Source: Adenophora triphylla var. japonica (Eukaryota > Streptophyta > Magnoliopsida > Asterales > Campanulaceae). Taken from it: DNA of 64,000 bases. Shown here piece after piece: positions 24,777 through 35,599 of the stretch. The stretch covers positions 176,001 to 240,000 of the forward strand of contig JAFEMH010000738.1 in NCBI GenBank assembly GCA_022495995.1. The letters are read 5' to 3'. Made by a program: the position numbers and the translations under genes. The number at the start of each line of letters is the position of its first letter. Position 1 is the stretch's first letter. The notes beneath the pieces were generated by a model. That model made no database searches. It saw only the letters and a list, made by a program, of their open reading frames with translations, and had not been told where the DNA came from.

Positions 24777-26640
24777 AGGAATAAACTAAGTTTGGGGGCA
24801 AGAGCCCCAACAAAAAGAAAAGAAAAAGGGTGAAGCATAAAGCACCCAAAGTTTCGTGGGCTCCACCTGAATTAATTAAGAAAGGGACCTACGCATGGAA
24901 GGAAGTGGGCGTTTGTGCCCGAGAAAATCAAAGGTGGTCAAAGGGCCGAAAAGCAAAGGCCAAATCCATTGAGGCCAATCTCAACCCCAAGTAAGTGGGG
25001 CAACGGTCGGGCTAACGACCTTAACCAAATGCGCTAATTGGGAGGCAACCCAAGTAGGTATGTTTTATTGCTTTATTTATTTGCATTGTTGTGTCATATC
25101 GTTCTTTGAACCCGAGGCATGTTTTTGTTCTCTTTGCTATGAGGGCATAACATGTTTTGAGTTTGGGGGTAGATATCTCTCCGAGTTTGTGGGTTTATAG
25201 GGGAGTGTATATAGTGTCACCCTCCAAAAAAAAAAAAAATAGAAAAATTTAAAAATTTTGTTCTCATTATATGTTTGGAAGTTGGCCAATGTCCGTGATG
25301 ATTTGAGAGTGTTTTTGATTGAATTTTGCTAGTTTGTGCCAATTTGAATATGTTAATTAGAATTGCATTAATACATGTAAAACACAATTGCACCACCATT
25401 CACTTCCATCATTTTTCTTGATCATTGTTACCAATTTAGGAGACCTTTATAGGATCACTTTGACATTCTCGGGGTCCCTAGAACATGTTTGCATGACTGT
25501 CAATAACACATCAATTAGGCTATTCGGGAAGTGATATGTGGCTATTTCTTTGAACCCTATTTGTGAGTCTTTAACTTTCTCGTCACTTATACAAAATTTT
25601 CCGCTAGAACCCCTTTTGAGCTTGAAAAAGAATGGAATCTCTCACAAAGTGGGAGGTTATTTTAGACCACCATTCGCCTTCTTTTGTACCCTCATTATCC
25701 TACCCTTTTAACGTATACACTATTTTCTTACCTTTTCAAGAAAGTGAAACTAGGGAATGAATGGGAATTTTTGGGGGATATTTGGAAAAATCAAGGGTTG
25801 AGTGGAAAGTGGGCATGAAAAGAAAGAAAAGGGTTATGAATTGTTATGTAATGAAAAGAGGGGCTTGAGCAAAAAGTATTGAATGCACATTCTCCGTTAT
25901 ATATTTGTGCAAAGTAAAAAAAAAAAAAAAACGAAAAAGAGAATAAGAGAATAAAAAAAAAAGATTGAAAAGCCTTGCCCTCTCTAATGTTGAAGTGGAA
26001 AGCGATCAAAAAGAAAGAAAGGTGATCGATCCCAAGTTTGAAAGTATGCAAAATTATAAGTTTGGGGGTTAAATCAATGGGTTGGCTTGGAGCGGAGTGA
26101 TAATTTCAATGTGAGGATGTATGACGAAGACTTTCTAGTTTCACTTGCTTGACTTCGTATGTCCTTATCTTCATTTGTAACCGTGAACCTAGCCCGCGTT
26201 TATCGCGATACATTACAAACCATAAAGCCATATTTGCTCCCTAAAGAGTAGCCTGTTGACAGTTTTGTTTAAATATGCATATGAGTGTCCCTTGTGCAGA
26301 AATTTCATCTTAGTATCATTGATTTAGAGCATGTGGTTAGTGACCCTATAAAATATCTTACTTTGGTGACAATGATCTCCCATATTTCATTCATCATTCA
26401 GGCCGAGGTGGAAAATTGTGGGTTAGATGCATTAATGTAATTGTAATGGATATTCTTATTGGCACTTGTTTAGCATATGTAAGTGAGAATCTGAGACTTG
26501 TTTGACCGACAACCTTGTATGTAGTGAGAACATATCAAAAATATTTTTTGTTGATTGTTTTTAGTTGTTAAGGTAGTTTTGTTTTTGTTTATTTCTTTTG
26601 TTTTACTCGAGGACGAGCAAAAGATAAGTTTGGGGGTATT
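24777..26640 (+). other. non-coding interior of Athila-type element
   Basis: These 1.86 kb hold no pol domain. Phrases such as AAGTTTGGGGG occur four times (24786, 25161, 26058, 26628), the last forming the polypurine tract. The short ORFs are AT-rich and featureless. Confidence 0.7.
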
Positions 26641-28291
26641 TGATGAATGTGGTTTTACCCATCCAAAAGATATAGTTCCTAGCTTATTTGGTGCTCGAAA
26701 CCTTGAGAATTTAATGTATTTTCTAGTGTTTTGAAAGTACAGGGGTTGAAGTGCAACAATGTTGAAAACGGAGGATTGGAGCGTACTTTGGAAGCTTTTG
26801 GATCAAATTGCAATTTTGGAAAATTTGGGACTAAACGGAAATTATGAAGTTCAAGGACCAAAGTGGAAATATTGGAAAATTAAGGGACTAAATTGGAAAT
26901 ATGGAATTTTTGGATGAATTTAATATATAAAAATTCCTGGGTTAAAATGAAAAATAAAATCCTAAAGAGCGAAGTGCAAAAGAAGTCATTATAGTGGCCA
27001 AAGTGCGACTGCAAAATTGTGGGACGAAACGAATACTTATTAATCAACCAAGGCATTCTTAAATTAAACTGTGGCCGGCCAAACTTGAATTTGCTGGGCC
27101 AAGCTGGAAGGAAAAATGGGCCAAGGTTGGTGCAGGATGGCCGAGAGTAGCACAAGCAATTTGGGGCCGAAGGAAAATGGGCCTGGGCAAAGTGGGCGCA
27201 CGCCCTGTTGTTGGCGCACGCCCTAAGCTTTGAGTACAGGCGTACACCCGGTTTTAGTGGGCGCGCGCCCGGTACGTACGGACAAATGCAGCCAGTTTCC
27301 TTATTTTGGAAGGATTCTAAAGATTTTTCACAGATTTGCACAGAATCAGCCACGGATTTCGAGAGATCTTCTATTTTGACTAGGATTTTGACCCTAATTT
27401 ATTTCCAAAAAGGATTTCCACCTCTCTCCTCCTATATAAACAACCCTAGACTAGTTTTGTATCATCTTTTATCTTTTATCTTTTATTTTGGGATCTTTTG
27501 ATCTTTTGATTTTTATCATTCTCTTTTTATATTTTTAGTTTAGGTTTTATTTATTTTATGAAGATGAAAGAACAAGGTTTTGCTTTATTTATTTTAATGG
27601 CCATTCAAGGCTAAACTATTTTATTCATGGATTGGGTGTAGTAATTGTGGAACCTCTATGCTAATTCAAGTTTGAATTCTTCCAAACTCTCTCATTCTTG
27701 TTTGATGAATTAATTATCATTCTTTTATTTGTTTTAGACTGTTGCACTACCGTGGACAGTTTATTTAAAGCACCCTAATTCATCAATTAGGTTGGATTGT
27801 TGACCTACCGGAATACAATACAACTTAGATTCATATATTTCTTGTGGACTTAATGAGTTTCTTGAATGTTATTTTGACCTACCAGAATTGATAACAAGAT
27901 AGAAATATTGGGGTTGCAATCCGCACACCAAACGTTCCAACCCTTAACCAAGTGAAAGAATCTTTGAATGAGATTGTTATTTTTCTTATCAAAATCATTA
28001 GCATAGAGGGGATGCAATTATGAAATCCAATCCGTGAATTTCTTTGATCTGATTAAATCTTAGTTTATTGCTTTCTTGTTTTCTTCAATTCATTAGCTTA
28101 ATTTCTTGCTTTATTACTTTAGTTAATAAATCCAAATCAAAAACCCCATTTTGTTACTTTTAGCATTAATTAAATCAACTTGTTAATTCACTCAAGTCTC
28201 TGTGGTTCGACCCTTACTTTTGTATATTGCTACTTCGGTGACTTGTACACTTGCAAGGTATTTTTATTACACAGTGGAATTTTCTCCACCA
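26641..28291 (+). repeat. 3' LTR of Athila-type element
   Basis: 1651 bp. The few differences from the 5' LTR cluster in the CpG-rich word region (27195-27245, where one word is shortened) and as short indels. It is preceded by the purine-rich tract AAGATAAGTTTGGGGGTA. Confidence 0.95.
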
Positions 28292-28296
28292 AATAA

Positions 28297-28704
28297 AATA
28301 TTTTTTTTTACTCCAACTTACCTAAATTACTTATCATTTATTTTTTTAATAATATATTAGTAATAATATTTCTAAAATTACCCGTTCAATTATTAAAAAT
28401 AATTACCCAATACAATTATAAATTCATAATTTACTTGACAACAAAATGAAAATAAAATAGATAAAATAAAATCAAAAATAAATTATAAAAGTTACAAATA
28501 CAACACTTGAATTTTAAATTACGCATACATAATATGCAAATTACATATTCAATTATTAGTGCCGAATTTCTCCCATATGTGCTCAATCAAATCATTCTGA
28601 AGAGCACTATGAGCCTCTCTATTGCGAAGTTGATCTCTATTAACCATATAAGTCGACAAACTTGCAATGCGAGCAGTAGAGTATTGAGGAAGTTCGGTCT
28701 CTCC
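28297..28704. other. AT-rich Harbinger flank, no gene
   Basis: Low-complexity AT sequence between the Athila 3' LTR and the transposase stop codon. It is probably the 3' untranslated part of the Harbinger element. No clear terminal inverted repeat was found. Confidence 0.45.
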
Positions 28705-29898
28705 TCATGAAGGTACATCCTTCAAAAATTCTGTGGGATCATAATAATTTTGGTATGTGTCTTGTTCATCCTCTACAATCATATTATGCATGATGATACA
28801 AGCCATCATAATTTTTCTCATCAAAACCTTGTCCCAAACAAGACATGGACGTCGAATAAATGCGAAGCGAGCTTGTAGAACTCCAATGGCTCGCTCTACA
28901 TCTATTCTAACAGCCTCTTGGTGTTGAGCGGACAACTTATGCTTTAGAATCATAGGACTTCAAATTGACTTGACAAATGCAGCCCAAGAAGGATAAATAC
29001 CATCAGTGAGATAATATGCCCTATTATTTTGGCGACCATTCACGATGTAACTGACCTTTGGTGCTCGACCTTCTAAAATATCACTAAAAACTGGAGATCG
29101 ATGGAGAACATTAATATCATTACATGAGCCTGGTGTTCCAAAGAATGCATGCCATATCCATAAACCATATGATGCAACAGCTTTCAAAATGATTGTTGGC
29201 TTTCCACTTCTCCCTGCATATTGCCCAGCCCAAGCAGTAGGACAGTTTTTCCATTCCCAATGCATGCAATCAATGCTACCAATCATGCCAGGAAAACCAC
29301 GTTGTTCCCCAACATAGAGTAGTCTTTCCAAATCTTATTTATTAGGACTTCTATGGTATGTGTCACCAAAGCAAGAAATTACATCTTCTACGAAATGGAT
29401 GATAGCATCTCTCGTTACTGTTGCACTCATTCATAAGCATTCATCATCAACATCTACTAATATCCCATAAGCCAACACCCTCATGGCTCCAGTACATTTT
29501 TGCAATGGTGAAAGAGATTTTCTACCTGTGCAATCATTTCCCTCTTGAAAATATGCATCGTTGATAGTAACAACATCCACTATACGAAGAAAAAGCGATT
29601 TTTGCAAGCGAAATCTACGTCGAAAGAGCTCCGGAGAATAGGTTGGATTACAGATAAAATAGTCTTTCATGAAACGTTCCTCACCAATCTCGCGTTCCCT
29701 ATCAATACACCTTCTTTTGACTGTAGAATTTTTAGCTCCTACAATCAAATTAGGATTGTTTAGTAGCATATCCTCGATGATGCTATCAATTTGATGATTT
29801 TGTTCATGAACTCATTCTTCCCATTCATCAAGAGTGTTGGAATCAGAAACATCAGAACTTGAGTCTGATTCTACTGAAGAGTGAGAGTTAGCAGACAT
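28705..29898 (-). pseudogene. PIF/Harbinger transposase (DDE), four nonsense codons
   Basis: From ATG 29898 one continuous frame of 398 codons contains the Harbinger transposase landmarks: FRRRFRLQKSLFLRIV, RKSLSPLQKCTGAMRVLAYG, the first catalytic Asp in GSIDCMHWEWKNCP, the second in GSCNDINVLHRSPVF, and the Glu in VERAIGVLQARFAF. It would cut and paste the element at TTA/TAA targets in the nucleus. Four stops break it: one near 29811, TGA 29431-29433, TAA near 29334 and TGA 28960-28962. There are no frameshifts, so decay is by point mutation. It lies downstream of ORF1, in the same orientation. Confidence 0.9.
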
Positions 29899-30014
29899 TT
29901 TTCTGAAGTGAAATGGTAAAATATGGTAAACAGAAGTAATACTATGGACAAATATTGAGGATTTTGAGTGAGTTTATTTTGCAGGTTTGAGACATGTATG
30001 GGGGTTTGTAGTGA

Positions 30015-30325
30015 TATTTTCTTGGTGTGTGTGCATTGTTTGCGGAGAGAAATAATCCAATGCATGTGATGTTTTTATGTTTGCATGTGTGTGTGCAGTG
30101 TTTGCAGAGAGAAACACAATGATATGTGACAGAATCCAATGCATGCGATGTTTTTATGTTTGCATGTGTGTGTGCAGTGTTTGCAGAGAGAAAGACAATG
30201 ACATGTGATAGAAAGAATCCAATGCATGTGATGTTTTTATGCTTACATGTGTCTGTGCAGTGTTTGCAGAGAGAAAGACAATGACATGTGATTGAGATCA
30301 TTACAGATCCAATGTTTGAAAATGA
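30015..30325. repeat. ~80-bp tandem repeat, four units, inside Harbinger
   Basis: The phrase GTGCAGTGTTTGCAGAGAGA recurs at about 30093, 30172 and 30254, with a diverged copy near 30030, each followed by AATCCAATGCATG. It lies between the transposase and ORF1, and the minus-strand ORF across it is only a repeat translation. Confidence 0.8.
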
Positions 30326-30487
30326 TAATAGTTGCATGTGATATTTTCAATAACTGAATAGTATTTGCAGAGAGAAAGACAATGACATAAACATCTCACG
30401 ACTACATTAATTTTATTGGAGGAAAACACATCTCACATCACACATAATTTAAGTTTGCCTAAACACAATGTCAAATTAAACATTAAT

Positions 30488-31378
30488 TCAAGTTTTCCTA
30501 AACACAAGGACAATTAGTCGGCGTTTCATCTCTTCGTCTTCTGGAGATAGATTATCTTTCGCTAATAATGTGTTCAACATTATTTTTTCCATCTTCAAGG
30601 AATTCATTTGTAGCTTTTGGCGCTTCAATTCGAGTTTCTCAGCAATTAATGAATATTCATTGGATTTGGTGAGTCTCAATGCACGAAGTTCTGCAGCCAC
30701 TTCAGATTCAGATTGTGTTGCCTTACCTTTTGCTTTCTTTTTTGACTTATCTTTACCAGTTGGACGAGAAATAGTCAAACCTTTAGCAGTTGGAGTTTCT
30801 TGATCATCGTTCACATCATCTTCAGAAGTCCTTGATCTTTTCGTGCTGCCACCACTTTCTTGATCATCGTTCACATCATCTTCAAGACGAGACCGTCTTG
30901 CATTATGATGAGACGTTACATCCCACCTTGGATGTTTACTCATAACATCATTGTAAACAATCAAGTCTTGAAATTTTCCGCCACCCGCTTCATAAATTGT
31001 ATGAGCTTCCATTCCAACATCTTTTTTGCTCATTCCACTTCTTTCCCTACGATTTGCTTCTTCCAGAGCAGCAACCCTTTTGCCTACATTTTCATTAAGT
31101 CGTTTAAAACGACCTATTATTGATTCGATATTTCTTGGGTTGAGCTCGTCTGGATTTTCTGCTTGAGTTTCGTGATATAATTTGTGCACACATGACCACA
31201 TCGCAACCTTTTTTTGATTTTTTCCGCATACACTAACTTCGCTAACAAAGATATAAGTTGACATAAGAGCTACGTCTTCTTTCATAAACCAACTTACATT
31301 CTTTGCTCCTTTCTGATTTTGGTTTGGGTGTTGAGTATTCCCAAACAAATTGCGAGAGACATTTTCTCTGGTGGAAAG
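30488..31378 (-). pseudogene. Harbinger ORF1, Myb/SANT-like protein, 3' exon part
   Basis: The frame encodes WFMKEDVALMSTYIFVSEVS and WSCVHKLYHE...RNIESIIGRFKRLNENV, the trihelix Myb/SANT-like fold of PIF/Harbinger ORF1 proteins. Then come a Lys-rich nuclear-signal-like segment (KDKSKKKAKGK) and a C-terminal coiled coil. ORF1 assists the transposase in DNA binding and nuclear import. It contains a 48-bp internal duplication (SEDDVNDDQE twice). The N-terminal part lies at 34238-34408: the LTR element 31379-34232 was inserted between them with duplication GAAAG, and the two halves are in the same frame once insertion plus one duplication is discounted. Confidence 0.85.
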
Positions 31379-32632
31379 TGACGCAGCACGGAAGCCGGAT
31401 AAATTTCGTGATTAGCGCACTAATCACAAGAACCCTTCAAGCGAAGAATCCTCAAACACAATACTGGAATCCACCAGCAGTAATCTGGAATCCACCAGGA
31501 ATTAAGAGAAAACTCTTTGAAATTCAATTAATCAAAAGCTAAGTTTAACAAAACCTAAAAGATGTTTAAATACTATCTCTAAACCTAAAACCAAATCAAG
31601 CAAACAATGACTAAAATACCCCTAATTTAAATACTCCTCATTCAGTAAATTGAAAACAAAACGGAACAAATTAAAGCAATAACCCGTCGTTGATGAGGAG
31701 CCCGCCCGGAAGTAAGTCATGCGGCCGCCTCATACTTCGGAAGATTGGCCCTGTGTTGCTCAATTTGAGGCGCACGCTTGGGAAGGATTGAGGCGCCCGC
31801 TTCCCGTCCAGAAGGTTCCTCCCCATCCCCTGCAATTGAGGCGCTCGCCTGGGTTGTTGGTAGAGCCGTCAATACGGGAATACGGGACGGGACGGGACGA
31901 AATTATGTTGTCCCACGACGGGAACGGGACAAAACGGGACGGGACAAAAATGGGACGGGACTAAAATACTCCGTCCCATCCCGTCCCATTTGCGGGACGC
32001 GGGATCCCGCGGGACCCATGCGGGACCCGTTGACTAGGAAGGATAACGTTGACTAGGCGCCAAAATCAATATTCATAAAGAGTTGCAAATTGTTTGAGGT
32101 ATGATAAAAGGACTGGTAAATATATAAAGTTGACATTTATTTTATGACATCCCAAAAACGAAATGAGGACGTTTAATTTGGGACAGAGGGAGTATAATTC
32201 AAGGTCGAGGGAACAAAGTCACCAGACAACTATGAACATGCTATTCTTCATTAGACACATTAAAAAAGACTTCAAATTAGTATCCAGCATTTTTAGATAT
32301 TTTCAACTAGAGAAATCTGCTTTCAAAATATCATTGAACTATAACTGAGGGTATAGGTCCGAAACATACGAAGTAAACTTTACTCATCAATGGATAGAGC
32401 TGTCAATTCGGGAATACGGGACGGGACGGGACGAAATTATGTTGTCCCACGACGGGAACGGGACGATACGGGACGGGACCAAAACGTGACGAGACTAAAA
32501 TACTCCGTCCCATCCCGTCCCAAATCTATTGCGTGACGGGACGTCCCGACGGGACCGTCCCAACTTGACGGCTATAGTTGTTGGCTTTGTGTTACTCCGT
32601 CGTGAATTCCATCCCCAATTCCTCCTAAATCA
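31379..32632 (-). repeat. 3' LTR of small element, carrying a nested hAT-like insertion
   Basis: Without 31861-32584 the length is 530 bp, matching the other LTR. GAGGCGC(N)CGC words at about 31735-31850 lie upstream (minus sense) of the TATA-like TATTTAAAC near 31570. Confidence 0.92.
31861..32576. mobile_element. hAT-like non-coding element(s) inside the LTR
   Basis: The flanks are exact 8-bp duplications GTTGTTGG (31853-31860, 32577-32584). The ends TAGAGCCGTCAA and (complement) TATAGCCGTCAA are inverted repeats. A GGGACGGGAC-rich terminal block occurs at 31870-31990 and again at 32395-32570, where it starts with a second TAGAGCTGTCAA end. That suggests one copy nested in, or recombined with, another. 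No ORF. Confidence 0.8.
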
Positions 32633-32738
32633 ATCAACCACTCTTCAAAATAACTCGACCCCGAGTTCATATCCGATATTTGGCAAGATCCGCCCCAGAA
32701 GAACAAATACTTTGAATAAATCAATGCTTTTCTTGCCT

Positions 32739-33655
32739 TCAAAAAAAAATTAACACATCAATCTCATCCTTCTGTTGTTCGTCTGTCTCATCTTCCTCAG
32801 AGTCAACAATGAATGAAAAATTAGCGTCCTCCATGGACTCTTCCACAATCTCCCCATGATCAATAATAAAAATATCATTGTATTTAGATTCTTCTGCCCA
32901 ATCAATAACAACCACAACAATATCAAAAATTGATGGTGCAGAACAAGTAATACCACCCACGTTTTCATTCATGGGCTCAACTAGGGCATGCTCATGGACC
33001 TTAATACTTACCGGAGGTTCAATATTCTTGTCCTCAATCGTTACCTCAGGTTCAACCAAAGGAGCTACTGAATTTGATACGTGATCAGCTACTGGCTCCG
33101 TTGCTCCTTGAATGCTTGTTTCTAATTCAGCAATCACATCAGTTTTTTCTACTTCCTCACTTGCGAGTGTTCAATTGGCGCATCTTCGATTATTTGTACT
33201 TCGCCCTGCACTTCTTCCTTGGCTTGCTGAATGACTTCCTCTCCTTTGAAATCGTCGTTCAACGTAGCAATAGCGGTGGTTATTGCAGATCTACGCACTT
33301 CCAGTTTCTGAATCTTGGTAGTGTAGTGATCGGCTTTGTCAGCATAAAATTTGGCTTCCATCCTATGTCGCTGCCTAAGCACTCACTCCCTTGATGCTCG
33401 ATTCAGATCTCTGAGTGATTTATATTTCTGCACACGTCGATCATGCTTGTCCGCTTCGTCGAGTTCTTCATCCTCTAACACTAGAAAATATTGTTCCTTT
33501 TGTCGAGCACGATCCAATCGAAGATCTATTTCGTGAATAACCTCGTCATCAGATCAGGAACTGGAATACCCATCATCCCGACTTTCTGTCCCTTGAGGAC
33601 GTCGTCTTGGATCAACCCTGTCTCTCACCTTTGTTGCCTGATCTCCCATAATACT
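32739..33655 (-). pseudogene. gag-like/coiled-coil ORF of small element, broken
   Basis: From MGDQATKVRDRVDP (33655, cf. VGDRATRAD at the start of the CRM-like gag) the frame shows a charged coiled coil (SLRDLNRASRE, a stop, VLRQRHRMEAKFYADKADHY), then breaks near 33145 and continues as an acidic region (32739-33137). No Gag core, zinc knuckle or enzyme motif is visible. The similar start suggests descent from a CRM-like gag leader with new internal sequence. Confidence 0.5.
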
Positions 33656-33686
33656 TCAGTATGATGTAAAAGACAGGATATAACTA

Positions 33687-33699
33687 GGCTCTGATACCA
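33687..33699 (-). other. primer-binding site (initiator tRNA-Met type)
   Basis: The minus strand reads TGGTATCAGAGCC two bases inside the LTR. The next 30 bases (ATATCCTGTCTTTTACATCAT) also resemble those of the CRM-like element at 19818-19847. Confidence 0.88.
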
Positions 33700-33701
33700 A
33701 C

Positions 33702-34232
33702 TGACGCAGCACGGAAGCCGGATAAATTTCGTGATTAGCGCACTAATCACAAGAACCCTTCAAGCGAAGAATCCTCAAACACAATACTGGAATCCACCAG
33801 CAGTAATCTGGAATCCACCAGGAATTAAGAGAAAACTCTTTGAAATTCAATTAATCAAAAGCTAAGTTTAACAAAACCTAAAAGATGTTTAAATACTATC
33901 TCTAAACCCTAAAACCAAATCAAGCAAACAATGACTAAAATACCCCAAATTTAAATACTCCTCATTCAGTAAATTGAAAACAAAACGAAACAAATTAAAG
34001 CAATAACCCGTCGTTGATGAGGCGCCCGCTCGGAAGTAAGTCATGCGGCCGCCTCATACTCCGGAAGATTGGCCCTGTGTTGCTCAATTTGAGGCGCACG
34101 CTTGGGAAGGATTGAGGCGCCCGCTTCCCGTCCAGAAGGTTCCTCCCCATCCCCTGCAATTGTGGCGCTCGCCTGGGTTGTTGGCTTTGTGTTACTCCGC
34201 CGTGAATTCCATCCCCAATTCCTCCTACATCA
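33702..34232 (-). repeat. 5' LTR of small element
   Basis: 531 bp, direct repeat of the LTR at 31379. It carries the same GAGGCGC-type words (34018-34175). Confidence 0.95.
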
Positions 34233-34237
34233 GAAAG

Positions 34238-34408
34238 TTCTTCAGAGGTAGGATTTTGAGTAAGGTTTGGAGAAAATTGAGAACTTTGATAATATTGAGA
34301 ATTTTGTTCACCTTCTGAGTTTGGAAAATTTTGTCTGTGAAAGTAAGATTCAAAGTTTGGAAAATTTTCGAAAGCCTGATAATAGTTGGGGTGATTTAGA
34401 TTCATCAC
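34238..34408 (-). pseudogene. Harbinger ORF1, N-terminal part
   Basis: It starts at ATG 34408 with an Asn/Gln/Tyr/Phe-rich segment (YFHRQNFPNSEGEQN...), common at the start of plant Harbinger ORF1 proteins, and is cut at 34237 by the LTR element. TATA-like AT-rich sequence lies upstream, near 34490-34510. The C-terminal part is 2.9 kb away at 31378. Confidence 0.75.
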
Positions 34409-34479
34409 TTAAAATGAAGAAATAGAAGTGTGATGGAGAATATGTAGAGAAAAAGAAAGTTGTAGGCTGTTTGTAAAAA

Positions 34480-34635
34480 TGTATCAATATTAGGCTCTAT
34501 TTATAGATAAAAAAATTATGAATTTGGAATAATTTTTATTTTATTATTTTACATAAAATATACTAGTTTTAAATATATATTTATATAAATACATGCCACC
34601 CAATATTAGGCTCTATTTAAGATTTAAAAAAATTA
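34480..34635. repeat. end of Harbinger insertion, short direct repeat
   Basis: AATATTAGGCTCTATTTA occurs at about 34489 and 34604, in AT-rich sequence. LHCB flank homology resumes near 34636, so the Harbinger element ends here. I could not read a convincing 15-bp terminal inverted repeat. Confidence 0.4.
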
Positions 34636-34760
34636 TAAATTTTGATATGACAATGGGACCCTCCATGGAGGAGATTCGAATACTGGTGGTCTCTGTTAAA
34701 AGAAATATTGATGTTGTTTAAGGTATGGCTCTTTGGCATTTAATTAACTAATTCTTTGTA
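34636..34760. repeat. LHCB upstream-flank module (copy c)
   Basis: ATATGACAATGGGACCCTCC to TTAATTAACTAATT aligns with 6872-7000 and 11985-12110. It is the continuation of the LHCB flank interrupted near 20590, proving that the 14 kb between is inserted DNA. Confidence 0.75.
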
Positions 34761-35380
34761 GGGGTTTTTACCAATAATATTTTGAGATTGGGTGAAATTT
34801 ACCAATAAAAAAAGATATTTTTGAAACTCGTCAATAAGTCTCTGCTAAAAATGTGGACAAAAATATCCCTAACTGCAATTCTTCGTCAACATGTTTTATC
34901 ATTTTCTTGATATACGCTGAACCTGGCTTTCTTCCCCATTTTTTAAAGATTTCTAGATCTCTCCAGTAATCACTGATTTCCAAATTCAAACCCCAAAACC
35001 AATTTTAAAATGCGCGAACATGCTCCGTAAGACATGAATTTTAATAAAAAAAAGTGTCATCAGGTTAGAACACTCCGAATTTACACGAATCACACGGGCT
35101 ATGAACTTCTGACGAAGAAGGACCATGGTCTTACTTTCTCCATCAATAATGTCTGACTACTGAAAAATTGTCATAGAAAACCCGCCGCTTTCGTCTTGCA
35201 CCTACGGACTACTATTCCATTTTCCCTTCTCTCATTCACGCTTTTCACCACTGTCGAATTCCCACGTAGTCTTCTTTTTCGGTAATCCTGCCGCTGTCAT
35301 TTTCCAAAACTGCCGACTAACAGGTATTGTGTTCTTTACTCTACACATTCAAAACGGGGATATATATCAAAACACTCATA
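34761..35380. other. no gene seen
   Basis: AT-rich unique-looking sequence with short frames only. No repeats or motifs that I can support. Confidence 0.4.
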
Positions 35381-35535
35381 AAAGGGCAAACCCCGGTGCG
35401 CCAAGCGATCCTCGCCAAGCGGAGGTTGGGAGAGGGAACCATTTGCTAGAGCCTTCCCCTGACAATTGCCAAGAGGCTGTTCGCCAAGGTTCGAACCCGT
35501 GACATTATGGTCACCAAAGGAGCAAGTTAACCGTT
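35381..35535 (-). mobile_element. tRNA-derived SINE (Au-SINE-like)
   Basis: On the minus strand the A-box-like TTAACTTGCTCC is followed by GTCACGGGTTCGAACCTTGG (B-box GGTTCGAACC), GAACAGCCTCTTG and a GCACCGGGGTTTGCCCTTTT 3' end. This matches the layout of the widespread Au family of plant SINEs, which end in a T run. Confidence 0.7.
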
Positions 35536-35599
35536 TTAGATTTTTTTTTTTTTTTCAGAAACCACAAAATTGATCAAAACATTCTAATTAAAGTGGCTT

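Larger units (their letters stand above)
20684..28291 (+). mobile_element. Athila-type LTR element with gag and protease only
   Basis: It has LTRs of 1654 bp (20684-22337) and 1651 bp (26641-28291), with TGATGAATG...CCACCA ends, and a perfect target duplication AATAA (20679-20683, 28292-28296). The primer site TGGCGCCGTTGCCGGGGA is the one used by Athila-lineage elements. Gag and a DLGAS-type protease are present, but no reverse transcriptase, RNase H or integrase exists in the 4.3-kb interior. It therefore depends on proteins from elsewhere. The LTRs are nearly identical, so the insertion is recent relative to its neighbours. Confidence 0.93.
31379..34232 (-). mobile_element. non-autonomous LTR element related to the CRM-like family
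   Basis: LTR copies are 31379-32632 (enlarged by a hAT-like insertion) and 33702-34232 (531 bp), with TG...CA ends and perfect target duplication GAAAG (31374-31378, 34233-34237). The LTR starts TGACGCAGCACGGAAG and keeps the GTGATTAGCGCACTAATCAC block, nearly as in the CRM-like LTR at 14952. The primer site is the same initiator tRNA-Met type. The interior is only 1.07 kb and codes no pol domain, so it must be mobilised in trans. CRM-like elements are natural candidates. Confidence 0.9.

Noticed and set aside
30093..30275. CRISPR-like array (regular ~80-bp period)
   Set aside because: Units are near-identical throughout without unique spacers, in a plant transposon. A simple tandem repeat.
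29942..30337. 131-aa Cys/His-rich ORF as a zinc-finger protein
   Set aside because: The HCTHTCKHKNITCIG periodicity equals the ~80-bp tandem repeat in one frame.
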